From the NCBI GenBank assembly GCA_003235785.1, contig QJYE01000044.1, positions 1-6,702 on the forward strand: 6,702 nucleotides of DNA, given 5' to 3'. Below, one piece after another: positions 1-6,421 of the stretch. Under the pieces are notes generated by a model, which saw only the letters and a list, made by a program, of their open reading frames with translations, was not told the origin of the DNA and did not search any database. The first letter of the stretch is position 1. Each line of letters starts with the position of its first letter. This DNA comes from Nitrospirota bacterium. GTDB taxonomy: Bacteria > Nitrospirota > Nitrospiria > Nitrospirales > UBA8639. Made by a program: the position numbers and the translations under genes.

Positions 1-31
1 GAAGGCTGGCATGGAGCAAACTTGAACAAAC

Positions 32-68
32 GGTAAACCATGTGCCCGGTCCAAAAGGTAAACCATGT
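32..68. repeat. Two direct copies of a 12-bp repeat, possible insertion-sequence end
   Basis: GGTAAACCATGT occurs at 32-43 and again at 57-68, a 25-bp period, each copy followed by a short C/G-rich stretch. Short directly repeated transposase-binding sites of this kind occur near the ends of some DDE transposons such as the IS21 and IS481 types. That is a recollection of the general pattern, not a match made here. No transposase gene is visible in the window, so this would be either the edge of an element lying to the left or a remnant. Confidence 0.35.
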
Positions 69-175
69 CCGGCTTGCACATTTCGAAAGGTCGTAGTTGA
101 AAGTTAAAATACTATAACAGCCGCATGATGAGGTAGTGAGCCATGCAGGGAAGAAACCAAAGCTTTTGGGGAACC

Positions 176-835
176 TTAGCCTTTTTTGTTTACTAAGGAA
201 CGCGCAACTTGAAACGCTTTCTCCATATCGGGCATATGACCTAAGTCAGGTGTCACTTGAAGATACTGGACCACATTTTGTCCGTCCACCACGAGGATGG
301 CTCGCGCCAGGACATGCGGGCCCTCTAGAAGCAGGCCGTGTGTTTTTCCAAAATCCCCACCACGAAAATCAGATAAGAATTTCACGTTATTGATTTCCGC
401 TTCCTTCGCAAAACGATCTTGTGCAAATGGGGTATCCACACTGATGGTGATGAGTGTGACTTGTTGATCCAACCCCTGATTTTTCTCACTTAGATAATGC
501 GTCTGTTGCTCACAGACCGTGGTGTCAAGCGAAGGAACCACATTGATGAGCCGAACCGAACCATCGGTTTCTGTGACATCGATCAGTGATAAATCCCCTT
601 GGGCCAATTTGACGGATCGCAGTGTCTCACCAACCTGGATGGACCTGCCGCTCAATGGTAACGGATTGCCTTTGAATTGAATGGTCGAGCCTTGACCTGT
701 CCTAGCCGATGTCGTGTCAATCTGAAGGTCTTTATAGGTAAATCCTTGTTCGGAATGACGACCTACCCCTGTGCAACTTGCCAAAACAGTTGCCGTGCAC
801 ATGAGAATGATCCCAATTGAAAATTTGGTCAGCAT
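176..835 (-). CDS. tpx: Thiol peroxidase (Tpx-type peroxiredoxin), predicted lipoprotein, no resolving cysteine
   Basis: Predicted to reduce hydrogen peroxide or alkyl peroxides through a reactive cysteine. The 219-residue product starts with a lipoprotein signal: K4, a hydrophobic stretch at 5-19, then the lipobox L18-A19-S20-C21. It would therefore be anchored by C21 in the envelope instead of staying in the cytoplasm; T22 in place of Asp does not suggest inner-membrane retention. The Tpx core follows, with the peroxidatic motif S102-L103-D104-T105-T106-V107-C108, the D-x-P-F-A-Q-x-R-F helix at 134-142, and R178 of the A-R-A motif. E. coli Tpx has its resolving cysteine directly after the R-F pair; here that residue is A143 (codon gcg), and no other cysteine is left in the mature protein apart from lipidated C21. 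A resolving thiol must then come from another molecule. The start at 835 is supported by AAGGAG eight bases upstream. The gene stands alone on its strand. The family call is firm; the location is inferred. Confidence 0.9.
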   Translation of the reverse strand: MLTKFSIGIILMCTATVLASCTGVGRHSEQGFTYKDLQIDTTSARTGQGSTIQFKGNPLPLSGRSIQVGETLRSVKLAQGDLSLIDVTETDGSVRLINVVPSLDTTVCEQQTHYLSEKNQGLDQQVTLITISVDTPFAQDRFAKEAEINNVKFLSDFRGGDFGKTHGLLLEGPHVLARAILVVDGQNVVQYLQVTPDLGHMPDMEKAFQVARSLVNKKG

Positions 836-1254
836 TGGAAAGTCTCCTTACTTGAGATCGCATGAATAGGAACAGTGTCTATGACATGTTGGACTAAGTC
901 CTTCAAGACCTAACGTAAAGAATAGCCCTTGCCCGGTCAAGACAGAGACTTTGTCTGATTCTGTAGAAGTTTTTCGCAACACACGTATGACATCTCGGGT
1001 CATAGAATGTGCGGACTCGGGTTCAAATTTGTGGTTGCATGATCATGGAAGGCTCGGCTGGAAACAAGGTCCGTCGTTTGCTCAGGTGATTTATACCGAA
1101 CATTCAGAAAATTTGAGCGCGCACCCAGGGAGCAGAAGAGGATGTAGCTTAAGACACAATCTCATTCTTGCCAGGGGAATACCAGACCTGGAAGAATTTC
1201 CTCAACCGTATGACGTCTCTCTACTTTTACCAACAGACTTGAGATTTTATTGAA
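836..1254. other. Spacer with tpx control region; no convincing gene
   Basis: The left end (836-940) holds the ribosome-binding site, leader and candidate promoter of the minus-strand peroxidase. From 941 to 1254 there is an open plus-strand frame from a TTG at 951 to 1253. It has no ribosome-binding site and an unremarkable composition, and it resembles no protein I know. No RNA gene or terminator was recognised here. Confidence 0.5.
912..940 (-). promoter_or_regulatory. Candidate sigma-70-type promoter for the thiol peroxidase gene
   Basis: Read on the minus strand, TTGACC (935-940, five of six consensus bases) is followed after exactly 17 bases by TACGTT (912-917, three of six). This places transcription start near 905 and gives a leader of about 70 bases. 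Two small perfect inverted repeats lie between the promoter and the gene: 891-901 (GGACT-a-AGTCC) and 876-886 (TGTC-tat-GACA). Either could be an operator, but no known regulator site is recognised. The -10 element is weak. Confidence 0.3.
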
Positions 1255-1872
1255 TTGACTCCCACGCCATCGGTCATTTCCCTGAGATTTCGGGTTGGCT
1301 TTCCCCTCGTTCGAGGAATAGTTCTGCGTGGCCGCATCATGGGAAATTGTAGTGTGAACTACCACCTGCCCTCTCCAGAATTGCATATGGGCCTTGTGTC
1401 GGACACGGAACATGACGCTACGGCCTGGTTTGTGGCGGCACTCCCCCAACTCTGCACGCTTTCCCGTGTCATCACAGTTCACTTTGGGCTCATTGGTATC
1501 GGTCCAGTCTTGCTCCCGTTGTTTTTCCTGCGCTCGTCCTCTGGTGAAGAGGAGCTTTTGCTCGAAACCTCCCTCAATCCCTATCAGACCGACCTTCAGG
1601 GTCTGAAGCTCTTGCGGTGCCTGTGTTCCCAAGACACTTATCGAATTCACTGCCGAGATCTCGCGACACAAACAGAGCACATTTTCGATGTGCCAAATAC
1701 TCATCATGCCCTCTATCGCCAAGCCGTCACTCTCCTTGAAACGCATCCACCATGGACGGCCACACAGTTTGTTCAAGCCCAATATCATCTTGCACAATCA
1801 TGGCCGACCCCAGAGGAACGCTACCAGAACCTCCGATGCCCTCCCGGGCATTCGAGTGGCTTCGACCTATAA
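1255..1872 (+). CDS. Doubtful hypothetical protein, possibly degraded at its ends
   Basis: This frame of 205 residues is not recognised. The part from about residue 95 to 195 reads like a real protein: an acidic run G-E-E-E-L-L-L-E-T, then N-P-Y-Q-T-D-L-Q-G-L-K-L-L-R, a segment I-F-D-V-P-N-T-H-H-A-L-Y-R-Q-A, and W-T-A-T-Q-F-V-Q-A-Q-Y-H-L-A-Q-S-W near the end. Its third codon positions favour G/C moderately. The front half is less convincing, although it includes a hydrophobic stretch at about 75-92. The TTG at 1255 has no clear ribosome-binding site, and neither do the in-frame ATGs at 1339 and 1387. The last dozen residues look unlike the rest, so a frameshift near 1830 is possible; a different frame stays open to 1949. 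An overlapping minus-strand frame of similar length (1162-1797) is rich in Trp, Cys and His and looks like a shadow. It could be a true gene, a pseudogene or chance. Confidence 0.4.
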   Translation: MTPTPSVISLRFRVGFPLVRGIVLRGRIMGNCSVNYHLPSPELHMGLVSDTEHDATAWFVAALPQLCTLSRVITVHFGLIGIGPVLLPLFFLRSSSGEEELLLETSLNPYQTDLQGLKLLRCLCSQDTYRIHCRDLATQTEHIFDVPNTHHALYRQAVTLLETHPPWTATQFVQAQYHLAQSWPTPEERYQNLRCPPGHSSGFDL

Positions 1873-1945
1873 GCCTCCGCCAGCTTCCAACCTGTGCGAT
1901 AGTTTACTCTGACTGGGAAAAAAGAAAAGGAAGGCAAGCCTATTG

Positions 1946-1964
1946 TTGAAGGTCATTCCTTCAA
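1946..1964. other. Small perfect hairpin between convergent genes
   Basis: TTGAAGG (1946-1952) and CCTTCAA (1958-1964) form a 7-bp stem with the loop TCATT. It sits between the hypothetical plus-strand frame and the minus-strand gene ending at 2020. No T-run follows on either strand, so it is not a standard intrinsic terminator. Confidence 0.35.
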
Positions 1965-2019
1965 TCTCGGTATGCGTTCACATCAAATAATTTCACCACA
2001 AATAGAAGACGGCACCAGC

Positions 2020-2334
2020 TCAACCTGGCTTATGATAGCCATACACTCGGTTTAGCACTTCTGACAAGATCGTTTCATGTTGCTCTTCTGCTTCATCCCA
2101 CGTGGAACAGCGGCGGCACGTTTGGTCAAGATCGCCACCAAACACCATCGTTTCAAAAAGGAGAGGGGGGCCGTTATAGAACTGATGATCAATTCCAAGG
2201 AACACCGTCGACACCTCAATATCGGCGACCTGCGTTTTACTCACGACCCGATCAGCCGTCTCCACCCATTTACCAAATTCCACCGCACCAGAAGCGGGAA
2301 CGACAACCTGATTACGTAAAATATAGAATCGCAT
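2020..2334 (-). CDS. Small conserved hypothetical protein of a phage-associated type
   Basis: The product is 104 residues with no signal peptide or membrane segment. It has the conserved pattern of a small family I recall from phage genomes and scattered bacterial chromosomes: S42-T-V-F-L-G-I-D-H, then G55-P-P-L-L-F-E-T-M-V-F-G-G, then S77-T-W-D-E-A-E-E-Q-H. The function of that family is not known to me. An oddity is C73-R-R-C76, a CxxC pair just before the S-T-W motif, where I would expect non-cysteine residues. The ATG at 2334 is preceded by GGAAG seven bases upstream, and a TATAAT sequence lies at 2349-2354 on the minus strand without a good partner -35. It is a single gene, convergent with the doubtful frame to the left and divergent from the ACT-domain gene to the right. 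That it is a real gene is likely; any phage origin is inference. Confidence 0.8.
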   Translation of the reverse strand: MRFYILRNQVVVPASGAVEFGKWVETADRVVSKTQVADIEVSTVFLGIDHQFYNGPPLLFETMVFGGDLDQTCRRCSTWDEAEEQHETILSEVLNRVYGYHKPG

Positions 2335-2752
2335 GGGCAGACTTCCAGATTATATTCTACGCCAACGCGTTCTCGTTCGAAACCCTGGTTCACCTCAGGG
2401 CTCCCTTCCTACGGGTTGCGGGAAAAATGGGGCATATCTGTTGATACCTGATTAAATGTGGCGAAAAGGGGGGAGCTACCGGTGCCACCCTTGGCCGCCG
2501 GGTGAGGAAAACCCATTTTGCACAAGCCCATCTCCTTTCAAATTCAAAATCGGCCAGTTTGACATCTTCAGGCCTCTTCAGTACTTTTGCATTTGATTCA
2601 TCATAAAGCTTGAAACTCCTTTCTCCGATTTTTTGTCATGGACGTGCAATCCAGAGGATTGAGCGGCCAAGCTTTTCCAATATCATGCATTTTTTTGTTG
2701 AGTACCTTGTCCGTCTTGAAAGAGAACATCATTTTGCAAATGAGGTAACATC
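2335..2752. other. Divergent spacer; possible gene relic, no recognised promoter
   Basis: The spacer lies between two divergently transcribed genes and must hold both their promoters. Apart from the TATAAT close to the left gene, no well-formed -35/-10 pair was found. On the minus strand, the frame running 2635 to 2393 is open for 81 codons but has no ATG, GTG or TTG start near its head. Its first part (acidic and basic residues, R-P-E-D-V-K-L-A-D-F-E-F-E) looks protein-like, so it could be the relic of a lost gene. No RNA gene or terminator was recognised. Confidence 0.45.
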
Positions 2753-3280
2753 ATGGCGCGTGCATTAGTTCTCACCGTCATCGGCCACGATCGGCCTGGC
2801 CTGGTCGAAGCGTTGGCCGATTTAATCGCCAACCATGAGGGTAATTGGGACGAAAGCCGTATGGCGCGCTTGGCCGGACACTTTGCGGGGGTGGTTCAAA
2901 TTCATCTTCCGGAGCATCAAGCCGAAGCCTTCATGACCGCTCTTCCCTCGCTTGCCGACCAAGGGCTTTCCGTGAGTGTCGTGGACAGCGACTGGACCCT
3001 TGTGGACGTCGACCATCGCAACTCATTGCAGTTGGAACTGGTTGGACAAGACCGTCCCGGAATCGTGCGAGAAATTTCGAGGAAATTGGCGGGTCTTGGG
3101 GTCAGCATGCAAGACCTTCGAACGGTGGTCGAATGTGCCCCCATGTCAGGAGAACGGATTTTTCGGGCCGAGGCCGAACTCGTCCCCCCGCCCCAAACCA
3201 GCTTCGAACACATTCGAGCGGCTCTCGAGCCTCTGGCCGACGACATGATGATCGACATCACCTTAAAACCATGCGAGTAG
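2753..3280 (+). CDS. GcvR-like regulatory protein with two ACT domains
   Basis: The cytoplasmic protein of 175 residues consists of two ACT domains and nothing else. Domain one spans about 4-77, with G11-H-D-R-P-G-L-V at its ligand-side turn; domain two spans about 92-171, with G98-Q-D-R-P-G-I-V at the matching place. This is the layout and length of GcvR, which in E. coli has no DNA-binding domain and represses the glycine cleavage genes by binding the activator GcvA in response to glycine. Family membership is clear from the sequence. The ligand and partner here are not, since neither a GcvA-type regulator nor any gcv gene is in view. The ATG at 2753 is supported by GAGGT about six bases upstream. 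The gene stands alone and converges on nirA across a long palindromic spacer. It could equally be an uncharacterised amino-acid sensor of the same family, so no gene symbol is assigned. Confidence 0.88.
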   Translation: MARALVLTVIGHDRPGLVEALADLIANHEGNWDESRMARLAGHFAGVVQIHLPEHQAEAFMTALPSLADQGLSVSVVDSDWTLVDVDHRNSLQLELVGQDRPGIVREISRKLAGLGVSMQDLRTVVECAPMSGERIFRAEAELVPPPQTSFEHIRAALEPLADDMMIDITLKPCE

Positions 3281-3462
3281 ATTGTTGGGGTCAAAAAAAA
3301 TTTTAGAGTCCTTACCAATTAAATTTTTTCGTTCCTTCCTGTTCTTTTCCCATTCCTATTAACCTACCTCCCACCGCTCCTATTTGTGCTTTCAAGGGCG
3401 ACTCACCCGGAGCAAGGATTAATCCTAAAAACGGCAGTTGCTGTGATGAAACACCGCCCATG

Positions 3463-3486
3463 CTTCGACAGGCTCAGCACGAACGG
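3463..3486 (+). repeat. Palindromic repeat unit, TTCGACA-CGAACGG type, copy 1
   Basis: CTTCGACAGGCTCAGCACGAACGG is bounded by TTCG and CGAA and reads as an interrupted palindrome. It resembles a dispersed intergenic repeat that I recall from many environmental bacterial genomes; this is memory, not a search. It lies inside the left half of the larger palindrome. Confidence 0.55.
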
Positions 3487-3686
3487 TCTTTGAACCTGGA
3501 AACAGCAGTTGGGCGCGAAAAAGCTGTGCAAACTATTTATGTGCATAGGGAATTTCTACAACTCGTGGTCACCTTGGGGGTGATGAGAGATTGTTGATAC
3601 TTCCGAGGTGCATGAAGAGGTTGTGCAGACTTTTGTGATCCAACTGCTGTTTCTAGGTTGAAGTACCCACCCAATTGACGAGGTGT

Positions 3687-3728
3687 CCGTTCGCCCTGAA
3701 CAGCCTACGGAGCGAGCATGTCGAAGGG
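3687..3728 (-). repeat. Palindromic repeat unit, TTCGACA-CGAACGG type, copy 2, inverted and interrupted
   Basis: Read on the minus strand this is the same unit as 3463-3486: it begins CCCTTCGACATGCTC and ends GGGCGAACGG. About 16 extra bases (around 3700-3716, including CCTACGGAGC on the plus strand) interrupt the middle. The interruption explains why the two halves of the larger palindrome differ in length. Confidence 0.5.
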
Positions 3729-3843
3729 TTGCTTACCTACCAACTGCCGTTTATAGGTTAGTATGTAGTATGGGTCGTCTCCTTTTGTAACACTGGGTTT
3801 TTATTTTTTGACCATACGGATTTGCTGGTTCACAATGCTAAAA

Positions 3844-5448
3844 TCAGGCAATAGTCGAGGCGATGGGTTCAGGAACCATTCGGGCTTTGACTTTCCCCGA
3901 TTCCACCACATTGTGCGGTACAGTCTTTTTCTGAATGCTCTTAGCTTTCGTTCGATGCATTTTCTCTCGCGAATGATAGGGGAGGATGCCACTCAACACT
4001 TCCGGTAGTATCGCGCAGGGCACATCCTCCAAGAGCTTGATGGCCATTTTTGGATTGGGACCGGCCCGTCCTCCGACGAATACATCCACCGCTTCAACCA
4101 CTTCCCCTTTGATTTTGATCTTTTTGCCCAAGAGCCCTACGTCCGCCACCAGATGATTACCGCATGCAGCCGGACATCCCGACCAATGCATGGTAATCGG
4201 TTTCATGTTCGTGCCGATCAAGGCCTCCACTCGTTTGGCGGTTTCCACCGCGCGGCTTTTCGTCTCGATCACCGCCAGATTGCAATAGTCACTACCGACG
4301 CAACTGACCAGACCCTTTTGCACCGGCGTGGGATTGTAGAGAAAGCGCTTCAGTAAAGGTTCTTCAGTCAGATTTCCCAGCATACGATCATTGACATTCG
4401 GAATAATCATGGCCTGATTGGCGGTCAGACGAATTTCTCCTGTGCCATAGATTTCGGCCAGCGCCGCAATACCCTCCAGATCATCAGCGTGAATACGGCC
4501 GACAGGAATTTTGAGCCCAACATAGTTCAACCCGGATTTTTGTTGCCGATAAATGCCCATGTGTTCATTGACCGACATTTTTCGCGCATCTCTTCCCGCA
4601 CGAGACAACTCCCACCCCACTTCACGCTGGACTTCCAGACGAAATCGCTCTTCACCCCATTCATCCAGCAAAAAGGCTAGGCGGGCGGTCGTCCGAGAGT
4701 CCCGGCAGCCATGATCACGGAACACCCGAAGGATAGCCCCCGCCACCGCTACAACTTCCATCGGAGTGACAAACACATCCAGGGGCGTCGCGATCCGATA
4801 GCCCCCGGACCCCAATTTCCCTCCTGCGAGAAGGTTGAACCCCGCAATCGGGCCATCGTGTCCTTCCATTGTGGCGGGGACCAGTGCCAGATCCTGGGTT
4901 TCCAAATGCAAACAATTATCTGGGCATCCGGTAATCGCTATATTGAATTTTCGCGGAAGATTCGAGTACGCCCGATTGCCGGTAAGTTCTTTCGTGAGCC
5001 GTCCAACCAAATCCGTCGCATCGAATTGTTCCTCCGCTGTGAGCCCCGCCACGGGGCAGGTCATGATATTTCGCACATTATCCATGCCGGTTTGCAACGA
5101 GGTCAGCCCCACGGTTTCCATGCGGACAAACGCTTCGGGAACATGCGCAATGCTCAATTGACGGAGCTGAAACTGTTGCCTCGTCGTTAAATCCAGCATC
5201 CCGTTCCCATAGGCTTTGGCCAGATGCGCCAACGTGCGCATTTGCTCTGTCGTAGTTCGCCCGCCTGGAATTCTCACACGAATCATGAAAAACCCCGGCG
5301 TAGGATTTCTTAAAAATACCCCATACCACTTCAACCGTTGAATATCTTCCTCCGATATCGCCTCCCACCCTACTTCAGCATATCGCGCAATGTCTTCCTT
5401 TATATCCAACCCGTCTTTTTCTGCTTTCAACACTTCGATCTTATTCAT
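3844..5448 (-). CDS. nirA: Ferredoxin-type assimilatory nitrite reductase (siroheme, 4Fe-4S)
   Basis: Reduces nitrite to ammonium with six electrons, usually from ferredoxin, in the cytoplasm. Residue numbers here count from the first of two ATGs (5451), giving 535 residues. The sequence shows the doubled nitrite/sulfite reductase fold. In half one, substrate- and siroheme-side residues appear at T90-R91-Q92 and in N-L-P-R167-K168-F-N-I-A-I-T-G. In half two, the cluster-binding cysteines are C384-x5-C390 and C426-x3-C430. The run C384-V-G-S-D-Y-C followed by N-L-A-V-I-E-T-K is the nitrite-reductase form, unlike the C-P-A-x-P-x-C form of sulfite reductases. About 40 basic residues after the fold (494-535) are an extension without recognised motifs. 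The second ATG (5448) is preferred because the upstream AAAGGA lies five bases before it and only two before the first. It follows the channel gene after about 50 bases, so the two probably share one transcript controlled by the leader at 6420-6495. Confidence 0.93.
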   Translation of the reverse strand: MNKIEVLKAEKDGLDIKEDIARYAEVGWEAISEEDIQRLKWYGVFLRNPTPGFFMIRVRIPGGRTTTEQMRTLAHLAKAYGNGMLDLTTRQQFQLRQLSIAHVPEAFVRMETVGLTSLQTGMDNVRNIMTCPVAGLTAEEQFDATDLVGRLTKELTGNRAYSNLPRKFNIAITGCPDNCLHLETQDLALVPATMEGHDGPIAGFNLLAGGKLGSGGYRIATPLDVFVTPMEVVAVAGAILRVFRDHGCRDSRTTARLAFLLDEWGEERFRLEVQREVGWELSRAGRDARKMSVNEHMGIYRQQKSGLNYVGLKIPVGRIHADDLEGIAALAEIYGTGEIRLTANQAMIIPNVNDRMLGNLTEEPLLKRFLYNPTPVQKGLVSCVGSDYCNLAVIETKSRAVETAKRVEALIGTNMKPITMHWSGCPAACGNHLVADVGLLGKKIKIKGEVVEAVDVFVGGRAGPNPKMAIKLLEDVPCAILPEVLSGILPYHSREKMHRTKAKSIQKKTVPHNVVESGKVKARMVPEPIASTIA

Positions 5449-5498
5449 CATGATCCTTTCAGAATTCCGTCATATTGTCACACAGCCAATGGAGTCTT

Positions 5499-6392
5499 TC
5501 ACGCCTCCCGCTCGCCCACAACCACCAACGGTTTCACCATCACCTCTCCTGTAGCTGGAACTCCTAGAAAGGGTGCCCCGCTTGGAATGGGTTCAGGCGC
5601 TGCTGTCTGCGTTGACGACTGAATTTTCACTGGACTAGCCAACCAATAGGCTCCGCCAACAAACACCCCTCCACCAACCACATTGCCCAACACCACCCAG
5701 AATTGATTCCAGGCCAAGCCCAGCCAGGTGATATCGGGACCATGTGGAAGAAATAACGCAATACCCAGGATCGATTGATTGGCAATGCTATGCTCAAAGC
5801 CACTCCCGACAAAGGCAAGCAGACACCAAAAGATCAACATGATTTTTGCGGCATCATTGGTGGTACGGCCCGCCATCCACACCGCTAAACACACCAGCCA
5901 ATTACACAGGATCCCCCGGATAAGCAGTTCCCAGGCCGGCCCGTTCATTTTGACGGAAGCCACCTTCAACAACAGATCGCTGTGCGGGGCCTGCCCTACC
6001 ACTCCAGCTTGTACGATTAACCACGCCACACCAAGCGATCCAAGAAGGTTCCCTACAAATGAATAGAAAAAAATCAGGCCCATTTGCTTCATAGTGATGG
6101 CTCTGGCCAATGTCCCAATAGCGCAGACCATATTGTTTCCCGTAAACAGCTCCGAGCCGGCAAAAATCACCAGGGTCAGCGCAATGCCAAACGAGGCACC
6201 CATGACCAGCTTGAATCCGGGTGATCCGCCTGCCCAGAACGGCGCGCCAACACTGATGATCAAACAAATCCCCAAGCCCAGGTAGATTCCTGCCATCGCT
6301 GAAAGTATGAGATACCCCATAGGATTCAAGGCAAGGTATCTCACCTTTTTTGTCGCCATCTCAACCATTCGTTCGACATCAACTGCATACAT
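5499..6392 (-). CDS. Formate/nitrite-family channel, likely nitrite uptake
   Basis: A 297-residue inner-membrane protein of the FNT family (FocA/NirC), which forms pentamers of six-helix subunits that pass small anions. Helices are visible at about 26-48, 62-84, 104-128, 154-174, 182-200 and 228-250. Family marks are A78-G-S-E-L-F-T-G-N-N-M (the first half-helix break), G160-I-L-C-N-W-L-V-C-L-A-V-W-M, and S197-G-F-E-H201-S-I-A-N. H201 matches the central pore histidine of FocA, and K148 is a candidate for its lysine partner. Where FocA has I-A-N-M, this protein has I-A-N-Q206. A Pro/Ala/Val-rich tail of about 45 residues (252-297) follows the last helix. The frame is open farther upstream to 6473, but the ATG at 6392 has AAGGAG six bases before it, and the extra 27 codons run through the terminator hairpin. 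The nirA gene directly downstream points to nitrite over formate as substrate. Confidence 0.92.
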   Translation of the reverse strand: MYAVDVERMVEMATKKVRYLALNPMGYLILSAMAGIYLGLGICLIISVGAPFWAGGSPGFKLVMGASFGIALTLVIFAGSELFTGNNMVCAIGTLARAITMKQMGLIFFYSFVGNLLGSLGVAWLIVQAGVVGQAPHSDLLLKVASVKMNGPAWELLIRGILCNWLVCLAVWMAGRTTNDAAKIMLIFWCLLAFVGSGFEHSIANQSILGIALFLPHGPDITWLGLAWNQFWVVLGNVVGGGVFVGGAYWLASPVKIQSSTQTAAPEPIPSGAPFLGVPATGEVMVKPLVVVGEREA

Positions 6393-6406
6393 GGCCTTCT
6401 CCTTCA
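6387..6406 (-). promoter_or_regulatory. Ribosome-binding site that fixes the channel start
   Basis: On the minus strand AAGGAG is followed by AAGGCC and then ATG at 6392-6390, an ideal spacing. This selects the 297-residue product over the 324-residue open frame starting at 6473. It also places the whole terminator hairpin at 6422-6484 in the untranslated leader. Confidence 0.75.
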
Positions 6407-6421
6407 ATGTTTTTGCCCAAT

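Larger units (their letters stand above)
3395..3785. repeat. Large nested imperfect palindrome made of four copies of one motif
   Basis: Four copies of a motif of the form CCTrrAAACrGCAGTTG are present. Two are on the plus strand (3424-3440 and about 3493-3512) and two on the minus strand (3640-3659 and 3741-3757). The outer pair matches in 16 of 17 bases when inverted, the inner pair in 19 of 20. Between the copies on each side lies another inverted pair, TTCGACA...CGAACGG (3463-3486, and inverted at 3687-3728). Weaker inverted similarity extends inward (around 3513-3640, with a small hairpin near 3570-3582) and outward to about 3395 and 3785. The spacer lies between two convergent genes, where a folded RNA or cruciform could block read-through from both sides. 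No transposase is present, so a miniature transposable element or a compound REP-like element is the natural reading. Confidence 0.7.

Noticed and set aside
951..1253. Plus-strand frame of 100 codons from a TTG
   Set aside because: It has no ribosome-binding site and no recognisable motif, and its composition looks random.
1162..1797. Minus-strand frame of 211 codons
   Set aside because: It overlaps the more protein-like plus-strand frame, is unusually rich in Trp, Cys and His, and matches no family I know.
3281..3340. Intrinsic terminator directly after the ACT-domain gene
   Set aside because: There are A- and T-runs (AAAAAAAATTTT) but no G/C stem before a T-run. The palindrome further on is the better candidate for stopping transcription.
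3395..3785. CRISPR array, because one motif is repeated four times
   Set aside because: Two copies are inverted and spacing is irregular (about 70, 145 and 100 bases), so it is a palindrome, not a direct-repeat array; no cas gene is present.
4711..5190. Plus-strand frame of 159 codons opposite nirA
   Set aside because: It lies wholly within the well-conserved nirA coding sequence and is a shadow of it.
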